Source: Mesostigma viride (Eukaryota; Streptophyta; Mesostigmatophyceae; Mesostigmatales; Mesostigmataceae). From it: a DNA stretch of 64,000 bases. Under the pieces are notes generated by a model that worked only from the letters and a program-made list of their open reading frames with translations, was not told where the DNA came from and ran no database searches. Made by a program: the position numbers and the translations under genes. This document shows positions 54,310 through 64,000 of this stretch, piece by piece; position 1 is the first letter of the stretch; each line of letters opens with the position of its first letter. Location: contig RPFO01000219.1 in the NCBI GenBank assembly GCA_009746045.1, forward strand, positions 282,501-346,500, written 5' to 3'.

Positions 54310-57300
54310 GTAGCGACGCAGGTTTACCTTACTTTTGCTCCAAGACTTGGGCTGAGACTCGAAGTGACAGCAAAAGAGACAGCAAAACATTTTGCCCCTC
54401 CACCTTCTTTCCCCCCGTACCCCCCCGCCCTTCGGTCGCTCCCCGTTTCCTCCCTCCCCCCCCCCCCCCCCCCCTCGGTCGCTCCCCGTGTCCTCCCCCC
54501 CCCCCCCGACCCTCGGTCGCTCCCCGTGTCCCCCCCCCCCCCGACCCTCGGCCGCTCCCCATGTCCTCCCCCCTCCCCCAACCCTCGGTCGCTCCCCGTG
54601 TCCTCCCCCGCCCCCCTGACCCCCGGTCGCTCCCCGTGTCCTCCCAAACTCCACACTACAGCCCCCTTCGCATCTCTCACTTCCACCTCTCCCCTGCAAT
54701 CCCGCCTCTTCTCTGTCCTCGCATGCCTTGGTTCTTTTCCCTTCCGACTCTTCACCTTTTCCCCATGGTGGGATATTGACATGGATATGTACGTGGTGAT
54801 GTCGTCAATGCCTCTCTTGACTCCCTCCTCCCCCACCTCTGCCCGTGCGTTGCCTTGCTTCTCTCTCATCCCCTGCTCCCTCCCCCCTTCACCGACTCGC
54901 TGTCTCCATCCCTGTCCTCCCTGGCTGGGTCACCAGGCCTTGCCCCAGCAGCCACCCGCCGACCTGACAGGCGTCAACGTCCCCCTGGGCTCAGTGGTCA
55001 AGGTCTTCACCGTCTCGGTCGGGCAGAATTACTTTTTGCCGTGGCAGAGTCACGGCCAGAGAGAGCTGACCGGGTCCGGTGCGTGTCTGTTATTAGAAAG
55101 GGTCAGCTTTCCAAATCCTAATATTGGAAGGTTGCTCTGCTGTCTAAAGATCCTGATTTGTCGATTATTTGCCTTGGCGACATCGCCAATGGCATTTCTT
55201 CTTATTGCTGCCATGGTCATTGTAAACGGTGCAATACCTCATGAAATGTAGTCACTGGTAGTGGTCAGGACGATTGCCAAACTGCAAGTTGGGTGGCTGC
55301 AGTTGACATCGCTTACCCAACCACCGCCCTGCCCCATCGTGACCAACCAATTCACATCTTGGTCCTTCGGGCCCTGGCCCTCAGGCTTCGTCTTCAGTAG
55401 GAAGTGCATTATAAAAAACATATTCAATACACTCTTGCATCTGTCGCACCACCATCACCATCGCCACCACAACCACCACCACCACCACCACCACCACCAC
55501 CACCACCACCACCACCACCACCACCACCACCACCACCACCACCACCACCACCACCACCACCACCACCACCACCACCACCACCACCACCACCACCACCACC
55601 ACCACCACCACCACCACCACCACCACCACCACCACCACCACCACCACCACCACCACCACCACCACCACCACCACCACCACTACCACCTCTACTGCCACCA
55701 CCACCGCCAGGTTTTGTCATCGACGGCAAGCGCATCATCACCAATGCCCACGTGGTCGACGACTATGCGTTCGTGCTCGTGCGCAAGCATGGCCACCCGA
55801 CCAAGTACAAGGCCAAGGTAGGGAGTTGTCGTTTAGCCACCTTTCCCCATCACAGTTCAAGGCCAAGGTAGGGCCTAGGGGCCACCTTTCCCCATCACAG
55901 TTCAAGGCCGAGGTAGGGCCAAGGAGTCGATCTTATCGTGGTTACTTACTCACGGGCCACCTTTCCCCATCACAGTTCAAGGCCGAGGTAGGGCCAAGGA
56001 GTCGATCTTATCGTGGTTACTTACTCACGGGCCACCTTTCCCCATCACAGTTCAAGGCCGAGGTAGGGCCAAGGAGTCGATCTTATCGTGGTTACTTACT
56101 CACGGGCCACCTTTCCCCATCACAGTTCAAGGCCGAGGTAGGGCCAAGGAGTCGATCTTATCGTGGTTACTTACTCACGGGCAACCTTTCCCCATCACAG
56201 CTCGAGTGAGGAGAGGAGTGTCAAGAGTTTTGAAACAAGCGGCTCCCCATGTTTCAATTCAATATCAGAATCTGCAAAGAGTGTCGCCCTAATAACGGTA
56301 AAAGCAAGCTAGCCCCCTCCATGCCCTCAGGTGGAGGCGGTGAGCCACGAGTGTGGTCTATTGCCCGGACATTATCACGCACCTTATGCTTTCGTACTCT
56401 CCTTCATATCACTCCTGCACTTTCCCCCCTCCGTAGGTGGAGGCGGTGAGCCACGAGTGCGACCTGGCCATATTGCGCGTGGACGAGGACAGCGACTTCT
56501 GGACGGGCCTTGTGCCTCTGGAGCTGGCGTCGGAGGGAGAGCTGCCGCTGCTGCACGAGAATGTGTCCGTGGTGGGCTATCCGAGTGGTGAGTACTACGG
56601 CCGTCACAGTGCCTGGGTTCCCCTCTCCTTCTCCCCCTTGCCACCTGGCCACCTTCCTCACTTTCCCCTAATGTCCTTGTTTCCGCCTTTCAACCTTTCT
56701 GCTTCTCCCCCTTGTCCCCTTGTTCTTATCTTCTCCTTTTTTTTTTTGCCCCTTTGCTCCCCTTGTTATCCGTGCTCCCTTGTTCCCTTGTTCCGCTTCC
56801 CCGGTTCCCCATATTTCCCCTTCCCCCCACGGCCCTCGGCCCCCTTTATGACACGATGGCCCTGTGCTCCCCTCCACGGACTGCACCCAGGCGGTGATTC
56901 TATTTCCGTCACGGGCGGCGTCGTGTCGCGCATGGAGCTCATCCAGTACACGTTCGGAGGGACCAACCTGTTGGCCATCCAGATCGATGCCGCGATCAAC
57001 CCTGGGAATAGCGGGGGGCCGGTGTTCCTTGAGAACAAGGTACTTACTAACAAGGGATGCATTACTAGGGGCGTCTGGTCATCCAGATCAATGCCGCGAA
57101 TAACCCAAGCAAGTGGCCAGTGTTCCTCGAGAACAAGGTACCAACTAACAAGTGGCTATCTAACTGCTAGGGCCTCGATCCATGCTCCTGTTTACCAATT
57201 GGTTACAGGTCTTGCTCGAGAACAAGGTACCAAGAAACACATGATCAAACTACTAGGGACTTTATCAATACTCGTAATCACACATTGTTAACAGGTTTTC

Positions 57301-60300
57301 CTCGATCAGGCTTCCTCGAGAACAAGATACCAACTAACGAGTGATTAGACTACTAGGGCGTCAATGCATGCTACTCATCACAGATTGGTTACAGATGTTC
57401 CTCGAGATCAACGTACAAGAGAGCGCGGCAGGCATGGATCTATGGTGATAGTTAGTTCTATTGGTTACTGATTGATCAAGTGGTCCTATAAGCAAGGCAT
57501 TCTGAACAAGGTAAGAGGGGGCAGTATGGCAAGGTGAGCAGGGGATGGAGCTGGTGCTCAGGCAGTGGCCGCTACTCATGCTGCTAGCCTGGTGGTCGCT
57601 GGCCTGCTGCCAGGTCATCAAGCTGACACGATGTTTTCCATTAGTGGAATCCAGCCACTTGAGGAGTGATTGCCTCATGAAGCCATAGTATTTTAACACC
57701 CAATCTGGGAATGGCAGCACTACATGAATAGCACAGCTAGTCTCCAGTTTCTTTATAGTTCTGACACCCACCCCTGCAGGTGGTCGTCGTGTTCAAATGC
57801 GTTCCATGTCTGGCACCGTCGTCATAACCAAACAATCTGCTTTGCACTACGTTTTTATCAATCCAATAGAGGACACCACATGCCCACCCTGCAGGTGGTC
57901 GCCACCGTGTTCTCATGCCTGCCCGGCGCCAACAAGATCGGGTAGCTGATGAAACTTGTCAATAAACCTCTTTTTCGCCGCCAAGTGTCAAACCGCACAC
58001 TGCAGGTGGTTGGCATCGCTTTCGGTGCCTCCCTGGTGGCTTGTATATTAATGTTAGCTTACTAATGTGAAAGTATGTTTTGCTTATATACTAACCTTTT
58101 CCATGACACTAAAGCACTTTTGCTAATCTATCAGCCCCATTCACCGCCACATGGCGTACACCTCAGGTCGTGGGTGTCGCCTTCCAATGCCTGCCCGATG
58201 CGGACAACATTGGCTACATCATCCCCGTGCCGGTAGTGAGAAGGTTTCTCGCTGACGTGGCGATCAACGGGGAGCCCAAGGGCTTCTGTGCGATGGGCAT
58301 CCGGTGCCAGTCCCTGGAGAGCCATCAGGTGAGGGGCAGGCGCGCGGCACGCATCCCGGTCACCTTCCTGACCTCAGCAAGACATATACGGCCTCCCCTT
58401 ACCTCAGCATCCTTGCTGTGCTCCTTGAGGCCTTGTTCTAGTGCTAATATGTCCTTATACCTCAGCATCCTTGCCGTGCTCTTTCAGACCGTATATGTCG
58501 CTCTCGTGCTCGCGGGTTGAGGGTGGCGATGGTCCATACCGTCAGTCATAACTTTTGTGATTGTACATATGCGTGTTTTAAGGCCGAAATTGTTTTTTTT
58601 AATAGTAGTACAGTGGTTATTGTAAGCTCTTGTGTTTATGTATAGTAGCATATAGCGTTGACGTATCGAGACAGCTTGTGTTCTGTGGATCGCGATAACG
58701 CAAGAATGGGACTTGAGCGGCATTTCCATTGTGAAAATGCTATCCTCTACACCCCTAGCATTGTTAATTTGAATTCGGTACAGCCGAAAGGCCATTTGGA
58801 ATTAGACAATAGCGTTTTATTGGTTGCAAGTGCTACTGTGCCCGTCCAATTAATTAATTATGCCGCAAAAACTGCCATGCGTAAAGCAAAGGCACAGTGG
58901 CTCCGGAACACACGCACATCACTAGAAACTAATACCCGCCCAGGTCAAGGTGTGGCAAACCCTTCGGCTCCTAAGCACGTCCTCTAATCCACGCCCGCGC
59001 AAGCGCCCCTGCATACGCCTAAGGAATGGATCCCTATCCACAACACCCACGGCCACCACTGCTGCCTTCGCGGCCCACTTTACATCTCTACTCAACCACC
59101 CCCGCCCGTACGATCCTGCAGCCACCAGCGCCACAGTCCTCACCCCCATTAACGCCACGCTATACGCTGCACTCAGTACCCCCCCACGCATCGCTGAACT
59201 TGCAGCTGCCATTAAAGAACTAAAAAAGGGCACCAGCCCCGATGCACGTGGTCTCAGTGTGGACGTGCTACAGCTTCTTAACACAGCAGGAGTAACCTAT
59301 CTCCACAGCCTCATTCTCCCCATCTGGAACATCGTCAACATCCCCCAATCCTGGCTCACCGGACGCCTAGTACCACTTCCCAAGAAAGGGGACCAAACTG
59401 ATCCACACAATTTGAGAGGCATTGTTGTGGCGGATGTTGTAGTCGGCAAAATCTTCGCCCGCCTTATCCAAACACGTCTACAAATGGTACAAGAAGCATG
59501 TGTGGACGAATCATAGAATGGATTCCGCAAAGGCCGAGGATGCATAGATCACATTTTCACCATTCGCCAGTTGATAGAACAACACAATCAACCGGCACCT
59601 ACCCAAAACTCGTTTGATGAACACTTACTCCACCTGGCGTTCGTCGACCTGCACAAGGCATACGACTCAGTCCCTCGCGCTGCGCTGCGACACATGCTAA
59701 ACAAGTATGGACTGCCCCCACCCCTCACTCAATTAATCATGGCATTCCATCAACCCACCACCCTACACATTGCCTGCTCAGATGGAACACCCCACCCAGT
59801 ACAGGTATCTGAAGGCCTAGCACAAGGCAGCACACTCGCCCCGGTACTGTTCAACCTATACGCTAACCTCCTCTACCGATACTGGCGTCAATCCCACCCA
59901 GCAAGTGGTGTGCAAGTACTCATCCCTGAGCTTCCTCGTGAGGCCCCTCCTACGAGCATACATGAGTTGCAGTTCGCAGATGATGGTGTTCTCTTGTCCT
60001 ATGGGAGAATTCCCACTGAGCAAGCAATAGCGGGCTTTATGGCCGCTGCCACAGCATTTGGACTGTCGGTCAATCGGGCAGATTCGTCCACACATGCTTC
60101 TTGTACCATTTGTAGACGTGTTTGGATAAGGCGGGCGAAGATTTTGCCTACTACAACATCCGCCACAACAATGCCTCTCCAATTGTGTGGATCAGTTTGG
60201 TCCCCTTTCTTGGGAAGCGGTACTAGGCGTCCGGTGAGCCAGGACTGGGGGATGTTGCCGCTGTTCCAGATGGGGAGAATGAGGCTGTGGAGATAGGTTA

Positions 60301-63291
60301 CTCCTGCTGTGTTAATAAGCTGTAGCACGTCCACACTGAGACCACGTGCATCGGGGCTGGTGCCCTTTTTTAGTTCTTTAAGGCAGCTGCAAGTTCAGCG
60401 ATGCTTGGGGGGGTACTGAGTGCAGCGTATAGCGTGGCGTTAATGGGGGTGAGGACTGTGGCCCTGATGGCTGCAGGATCATACGGGCGGGGGTGGTTGA
60501 GTAGAGATGTAAAGTGGGCCGCGAAGGCAGCAGTGGTGGCCGTGGGTGTTGTGGATAGGGATCCATTCCTTAGGCGTATGCAGGGGCGCTTGCGCGGGCG
60601 TGGATTAGAGGACGTGCTTAGGAGCCGAAGGGTTTGCCACACCTGACCTGGGCGGGTATTAGTTTCTACTTTCTAGTGATGTGCGTGTGTTCCGGAGCCA
60701 CTGTGCCTTTGCTTTACGCATGGCAGTTTTTGCGGTACGACGTAAGTGCTTAAAACTCACCGGGTCATGATGGCGAGCGGCGTCACGTTGGCGAATCAGG
60801 GGGATAAGGTCTGCGGCGGCTTGGGAGAACCAGGTGGTATCATGTCGGCGTGCGGGTCCCAAGATGGTACGGGCGGTGGTATATACGCTATCAACCGAAC
60901 AACCGTTGAACTGGCTGCGAAATTTAATAATTGTTTGTTTGTTTTGTATAACCCAGCCGGCTGCACTGCTCTTACGGCTAGTAAAAGCACATTTTCAGCC
61001 AGAGATTTAATATTTCTTTGTTTTTTACCGCAAAAGAAGCGCTTTCGGCAGTCAAAGAATATATATATTTACACTTTCATTGTTTGTTTGGTAGCTATAA
61101 AAAACGACAGGGGAGTACACTCAGGAATTAATTATTTAAGAATATTTTATTTTATTTATCGTTTGCAGGTGGTCGACGCCGCGCCTCATAATTATTAAAT
61201 AAAACTAACAATGCGAGGGGTGTAGTTGGTCTGCCATCCGTAGTAGCAGGTGCAGCAGTTGGCAATCATAGCGGTTGCTGTGTGATTTTCCCAGGGTCCC
61301 TGACGTCCAGGGAGGGCCGGCGGGCGCCTGCATCTGCCTAGAGCAGGCAGTTTCAGCTAGCAATAGTCTCGGACTATTACTTTTATGCGTCGACCCTAAG
61401 TTGACGCACATCCTGCGCGGGATGTGCGTCAACTTAGGGTCGACGCATAAAAGTAATAGTCCGAGACTGTTGCTAACTGTTTCCCTCGGTGTTAAGCTAT
61501 CAGTTGGCATAAGCCGCTAGCATTAGACACCTTCACATCGTTAGGCTTGTTAGTTGGAATGAACAACAAGTTGGAATGAATCATGGCCAGTGCTCTGCTG
61601 CACGAGTCTAGACTGACATCCTTGGCTCGTACATTGCCCCTTTCGGTGCATGGGCCAGCTCCGGCGCTATCTGAAGATGGCGCCCCATCAAGAGGGTGTG
61701 CTGGTCACGTCCGTTGACCCCCAGTCTACGGCCAAGGGCATCTTGCAACGAGACGACGTTATTTTGTCCTTTGAGGGCATCCCGCTGGCCAATGATGGGT
61801 CGGGTGAGTGGACATTGCCAGGGATGATATAGTCAAGGATGCAAAGTCGATAGCGATGGCTCGGCTCTCAGGCCAAGAATGGGTCCAGTGAGAGTGTTTC
61901 TGTCCGGATTCGAGTCAAGGATGTGAAGTCTTAGGGGTAGCACTGGTGGCCGTTGATAGCCTAATAAATGTTTCTACCAGGAAATGATAGCCAAGAATGC
62001 CAATGCCGAGGTGAGCATCAGTGGCCAAACATGGGTTGGGTGAGTGCTTCTGCCAGCAGTGATGTAGCGGTGATTCCAAGCAGTCGATGGATGCTGCTGC
62101 TTTAGAATCCCCACTGCTGCCAGCTGAGGTGGCGCTAGCATACCTTGGATGGGTCCCATCCGTGTCAGCTCCGTGCAGTGCAGGTCTTTGGGGGTGTTCA
62201 AGTTGGTGTCCAGGGCAGAAACCTCAGTCCGCATGTCGGTGCATATTTCAGTCACTATGCTGTGGGCCTTCAACTGGCTTGCACGTTCATGGTCCAACTA
62301 TCTGGTTGACTAATTAATCATGATAATTAACCATGCCTTAATCAGGACTTTCATCGTATTGCCCGCCTAGATATGTGCCATCCTCACAGAGCCGTGTTTA
62401 TCGGATTGTTTTTTCGAATCGTAGTACTACTAGTACTACGAGGACTGGTGTCATGAGGTTCCAGGTAGCTGTGTTATTTTAACATTGGCTGCATCATGGT
62501 TGCCACGCTGGCCATGCACTGGTAGATGCTCATGGCTGTTCTGGCCGCCCTCAGCATGCTCTTGGCTGCACTGTTGCCTCTTCCCGCGGAACGATGCGAA
62601 TGCACGCTTTATCTTATGTGTGATGCACGCTTTATCTTATGTGTGATGCACGTATTATCTCATGCATAATACTACTATACGCTTTATCTTATGCATCATG
62701 CACGCTTTATCTTATGCATGATGCACGCTTTATCTTATGCATCATTCACGCTTTATCTTATGCATGATGCACGCTTTATCGTATGCGTGATGCACGCTTT
62801 ATCTTATGCATGATGCACGTATTATCTCATGCATAATACTACTATACGCTTTATCTTATGCATCATGCACGCTTTATCTTATGCATGATGCACGCTTTAT
62901 CTCATGCATAATACTACTATACGCTTTATCTAATGCATGATGCACGCTTTAGCTTATGCATGATGCACGCTTTATCTTATGCGTGATGCACGTATTATCT
63001 CATGCATAATACTACTATACGCTTTATCTTATGCATCATGCACGCTTTAGCTTATGCGTGATGCACGCTTTATCGTATGCATAATACTACTATACGCTTT
63101 ATCTTATGCATCACGCATGCTTTACTCATAAATAATATGCCCCCCCCTCGGCACATTCCCCCCCAGTCCCCTTTGGCCAGTCCCGCATCACCTTTGACTA
63201 CCTCGTATCGATGAAGCTGGCGGGCAGCCTGGCGGCGCTGCGCATCCTGCGTGACGGGCAGCAGATGGACGTCTCCGTCAAAGTGGACCAC
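53872..63291 (+). CDS. Deg/HtrA-type serine protease (Deg2/9/10 group), eight exons seen, 3' end outside
   Basis: An ATP-independent quality-control endoprotease with a trypsin fold and PDZ domains. Exons: 53872-54309, 54937-55078, 55711-55817, 56437-56587, 56891-57039, 58167-58328, 61659-61803 and 63167-63291. All are GT-AG with matching phases (473 codons). The catalytic triad is in TNAHVV (His), HECDLAIL (Asp) and GNSGGP (Ser). [18 protein letters not shown] and [10 protein letters not shown] are hallmarks of the plant Deg2/9/10 branch. PDZ1 starts at LRRYLKMAP. The N-terminus ([20 protein letters not shown]) is basic and Ala-rich like an organellar, probably mitochondrial, presequence, which would suit Deg10. 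The second PDZ and the stop lie beyond the window. Confidence 0.92.
54425..54640 (+). repeat. C-rich minisatellite in Deg intron 1
   Basis: Six or more imperfect units with TCGGTCGCTCCCCGTGTCCT separated by C-runs of varying length. The pyrimidine strand is the coding strand. Confidence 0.9.
54937..55078 (+). CDS. Deg exon 2: start of the protease domain
   Basis: Encodes [20 protein letters not shown] and RELTGSG. Acceptor GTCACCAG, donor TCCG/GTGCGT, exit phase 1. The FLPWQ block is shared by the Deg2/9/10 group. Confidence 0.92.
55450..55685 (+). repeat. (CAC)n microsatellite next to the Deg exon 3 acceptor
   Basis: About 75 CAC units end 25 bp before the splice acceptor of exon 3, replacing the usual pyrimidine tract environment with CCA repeats. 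All frames are open through it (poly-His, poly-Pro, poly-Thr), which are not coding. Confidence 0.95.
55711..55817 (+). CDS. Deg exon 3: catalytic histidine
   Basis: Encodes [20 protein letters not shown] then [20 protein letters not shown] holds the catalytic His. Acceptor CCGCCAG (phase 1 entry), donor CCAAG/GTAGGG. Confidence 0.95.
55853..56206 (+). repeat. 75-bp tandem repeat made of copies of the exon 3 end, with intact splice signals
   Basis: Five units carry CATCACAG, TTCAAGGCC(A/G)AG and GTAGGG, i.e. an acceptor, a 12-nt exon-like piece resembling the exon 3 end (TACAAGGCCAAG) and its donor. Four full units are 75 bp and nearly identical. The period is a multiple of three, so the frame stays open. 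Confidence 0.92.
56437..56587 (+). CDS. Deg exon 4: catalytic aspartate
   Basis: Encodes [20 protein letters not shown] then [20 protein letters not shown] holds the catalytic Asp. Acceptor CCGTAG, donor AGTG/GTGAGT. A copy of the acceptor and exon start lies about 108 bp upstream, at 56329. Confidence 0.95.
56891..57039 (+). CDS. Deg exon 5: catalytic serine
   Basis: Encodes [20 protein letters not shown], then [20 protein letters not shown] and LENK. GNSGGP holds the nucleophile Ser. Acceptor GCACCCAG, donor ACAAG/GTACTT, exit phase 0. Confidence 0.95.
57041..57515 (+). repeat. Decayed tandem copies of the Deg exon 5 end
   Basis: 57070-57138 is a long copy of the Ser exon end (ATCCAGATCAATGCCGCG...TTCCTCGAGAACAAGGTAC) that has lost the Ser codon region. 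Shorter copies with CTCGAGAACAAGGTAC or variants follow at about 57210, 57315, 57398 and 57503. Most keep a GT after the AAG. Confidence 0.88.
57769..58040 (+). repeat. Decayed copies of the Deg exon 6 acceptor and start
   Basis: CTGCAGGTGGTCGTC (57776), CTGCAGGTGGTCGCCACC...TGCCTGCCCGGCGCCAAC (57889-57940) and CTGCAGGTGGTTGGCATCGC (58002) precede the real CTCAGGTCGTGGGTGTCGCC at 58163. The second copy spans about 50 bp of the exon but ends in a stop. Confidence 0.88.
58167..58328 (+). CDS. Deg exon 6: end of the protease domain
   Basis: Encodes [40 protein letters not shown] and [14 protein letters not shown]. Donor [20 protein letters not shown] is the conserved end of the protease domain of this group. 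Confidence 0.95.
58863..60736. mobile_element. LINE reverse-transcriptase fold-back (650-bp inverted arms) in Deg intron 6
   Basis: The left arm (58863 to about 59515, plus) and right arm (about 60083-60736, minus) are near-identical inverted copies of the pre-RT region and RT start of a second LINE family. The roughly 570-bp loop continues the RT on the plus strand. The arms differ by a few substitutions and a short indel near CACTAGAAA. Transcripts of the Deg gene would contain a long hairpin before splicing. Confidence 0.9.
58950..60084 (+). pseudogene. LINE reverse transcriptase, forward copy
   Basis: RT blocks in order: [55 protein letters not shown] after one [43 protein letters not shown] and catalytic [12 protein letters not shown] single stop (ES, stop, NGF) near 59514 breaks it and it is truncated after FGLSVNRAD by the inverted copy. 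It is a different family from the 11645-14515 LINE. Confidence 0.9.
60083..60900 (-). pseudogene. LINE pre-RT/RT fragment, inverted copy
   Basis: On the minus strand it reads [20 protein letters not shown] and [20 protein letters not shown], then the same RT start as the forward copy. It extends about 160 bp further 5' than the forward arm, so the two arms were not made by a simple symmetrical duplication. Confidence 0.85.
61354..61479. repeat. Near-perfect palindrome, about 60-bp arms and 6-nt loop
   Basis: Arms run from CAGCTAGCAATAGTCTCGG to GACGCACATCC and back, with loop TGCGCG. I count two mismatches over the full arms. It lies in Deg intron 6 and is transcribed with the gene. It could be a small-RNA precursor hairpin, a fold-back element or a MITE relic. 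Confidence 0.93.
61659..61803 (+). CDS. Deg exon 7: PDZ domain, first half
   Basis: Encodes [20 protein letters not shown], then [20 protein letters not shown] and LANDGS. EGVLV is the carboxylate-binding loop of the PDZ. Acceptor GGGCCAG, donor TCGG/GTGAGT, exit phase 1. Confidence 0.93.
61870..62160 (+). repeat. Decayed copies of the Deg exon 7 donor region
   Basis: Pieces resembling GGCCAATGATGGGTCGGGTGAG occur at about 61879 (GGCCAAGAATGGGTCCAGTGAG), 61988, 62021 (GGCCAAACATGGGTTGGGTGAG) and 62139. Two still have GTGAG. Confidence 0.8.
62600..63125 (+). repeat. Minisatellite of about 23-bp CACGCTTTATCTTATGCATGA units
   Basis: About 20 imperfect units are interrupted by ATAATACTACTATA blocks, forming a higher-order pattern. 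It lies in Deg intron 7, ending about 40 bp before the exon 8 acceptor. Confidence 0.92.
63167..63291 (+). CDS. Deg exon 8: PDZ domain, second half
   Basis: Encodes [20 protein letters not shown] and [20 protein letters not shown] then H, matching the end of the first PDZ of Deg2-type proteases. Acceptor CCCCCAG, donor ACCAC/GTGAGT. The following exon is not in the window. Confidence 0.93.
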
Positions 63292-63318
63292 GTGAGTGAT
63301 CGGTCTCTTGAGTTGATA

Positions 63319-63680
63319 AAAAGTGGGCGACGTGAGTCGTGGGCAATTGCACAATTATTCTTTAAGTGGGCCATGTGAGTTGTGGACAATCGCAATCATA
63401 AGCAAAGTGTCCCATGTGAGTCATGGTCAATAGGAGTGGACCATGTGAGTCATCGATTTCTTAGATATTAGGTAGTCATCATAGTGGACCATTTGTGTTA
63501 TCGGCTTTATAAATAAATAACGGTTGTGGACCATTTGAGTTATGGACTAATTAAATCGTTGTTCAAAGTGAGCTGTGTGGGTAATGAGCGATATAAGATA
63601 TAATCAAAGTGGACCATGCCGCGTGTGAGTTAGTAAATGTTCGCAACTACTAGCATAGTGGGGCCATGTGAGGTAGTGGG
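63319..63680 (+). repeat. Array of nine decayed copies of the Deg exon 8 donor junction
   Basis: Copies of AAAGTGGACCACGTGAGT occur about every 45 bp: near 63319, 63365, 63404, 63435, 63482, 63526, 63566, 63607 and 63656. Most keep a GTGAG or similar donor, and sequence between copies has drifted. Confidence 0.9.
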
Positions 63681-63769
63681 CACGAGCCAGTTCAATCATT
63701 TTTCTCGTGGACAACTTGAGATGCGGACTGGTGGGAAATGGTTGCAACGTGTGCTGGGTAGCAGCAAAA

Positions 63770-64000
63770 TGGTGTTGTATTCTTCTTGGGTGTTGTCTTG
63801 TGATATGATAGGCAGGAGTGTGTTGTCATGTGATATGATAGGCGGGAGTGTGTTGTCATGTGATATGATAGGCAAGAGTGTGTTGTCATGTGATATGATA
63901 GGCAGGAGTGTGTTGTCATGTGATATGATAGGCAGGAGTGTGTTGTCATGTGATGTGATAGGCAGGAGTGTGTTGTCATGTGATATGATAGGCAGGAGTG
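63770..64000 (+). repeat. 30-bp minisatellite running to the window end
   Basis: Seven or more copies of a unit with GTGTTGTCATGTGATATGAT followed by AGGCAGGA. The array continues past the window. Confidence 0.95.

Noticed and set aside
55261-55871. Poly-His, poly-Pro and poly-Val/Gly frames
   Set aside because: All six frames are open across (CAC)n. Only the exon after the acceptor at 55711 encodes conserved Deg sequence.
61205-61520. Frames on both strands across the 61354-61479 palindrome giving similar proteins
   Set aside because: The similarity arises from the inverted repeat itself. No independent coding evidence.

Overview
The window is eukaryotic nuclear DNA, most likely from a green microalga. 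The evidence is GT-AG introns with consistent phases, GC-rich coding exons with Ala/Gly/Ser/Pro-rich low-complexity tails, a plant/algal-type organellar Deg protease and a Wee1-type kinase. The species cannot be read from the sequence. No tRNA, rRNA or CRISPR array was found.

Layout. (1) 5-10270, plus strand: a six-exon gene for a large coiled-coil protein of unknown function (about 1398 aa as read), whose introns hold many mini- and microsatellites. (2) 10271-46534: an accessory block made almost entirely of transposable elements. An APE-type LINE family with a (TTAA)n tail lies at 11645-15515. One LINE copy is split by a DNA element with TTAA duplications (15520-35057). That element contains a gypsy-like LTR element on the minus strand (17244-34879), which in turn contains a Ty1/copia element (20014-28459) and a deleted piggyBac (31485-33186). 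After the LINE resumes (35062-35970) comes a roughly 7 kb TIR element (36068-43031) that carries an apparently complete piggyBac with an intact transposase (37727-41741). It is followed by a SINE-like copy and by a LINE that carries only ORF1 (43860-45846). (3) 46535-52968, minus strand: a Wee1-like kinase gene. (4) 53872 to beyond the window end, plus strand: a Deg/HtrA protease gene of the Deg2/9/10 type, divergent from the kinase gene across about 0.9 kb. One of its introns holds a reverse-transcriptase fold-back and a separate 120-bp perfect-type hairpin.

The most unusual theme is that all three host genes carry decayed, tandem copies ('echoes') of their own exon-intron boundaries inside the flanking introns. 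Many copies still have a GT donor or AG acceptor. After the last visible Deg exon there are nine such copies about 45 bp apart. The three host genes are otherwise intact, with no frameshift in about 8 kb of coding sequence, so the frameshifts seen in the young retrotransposons are probably real.
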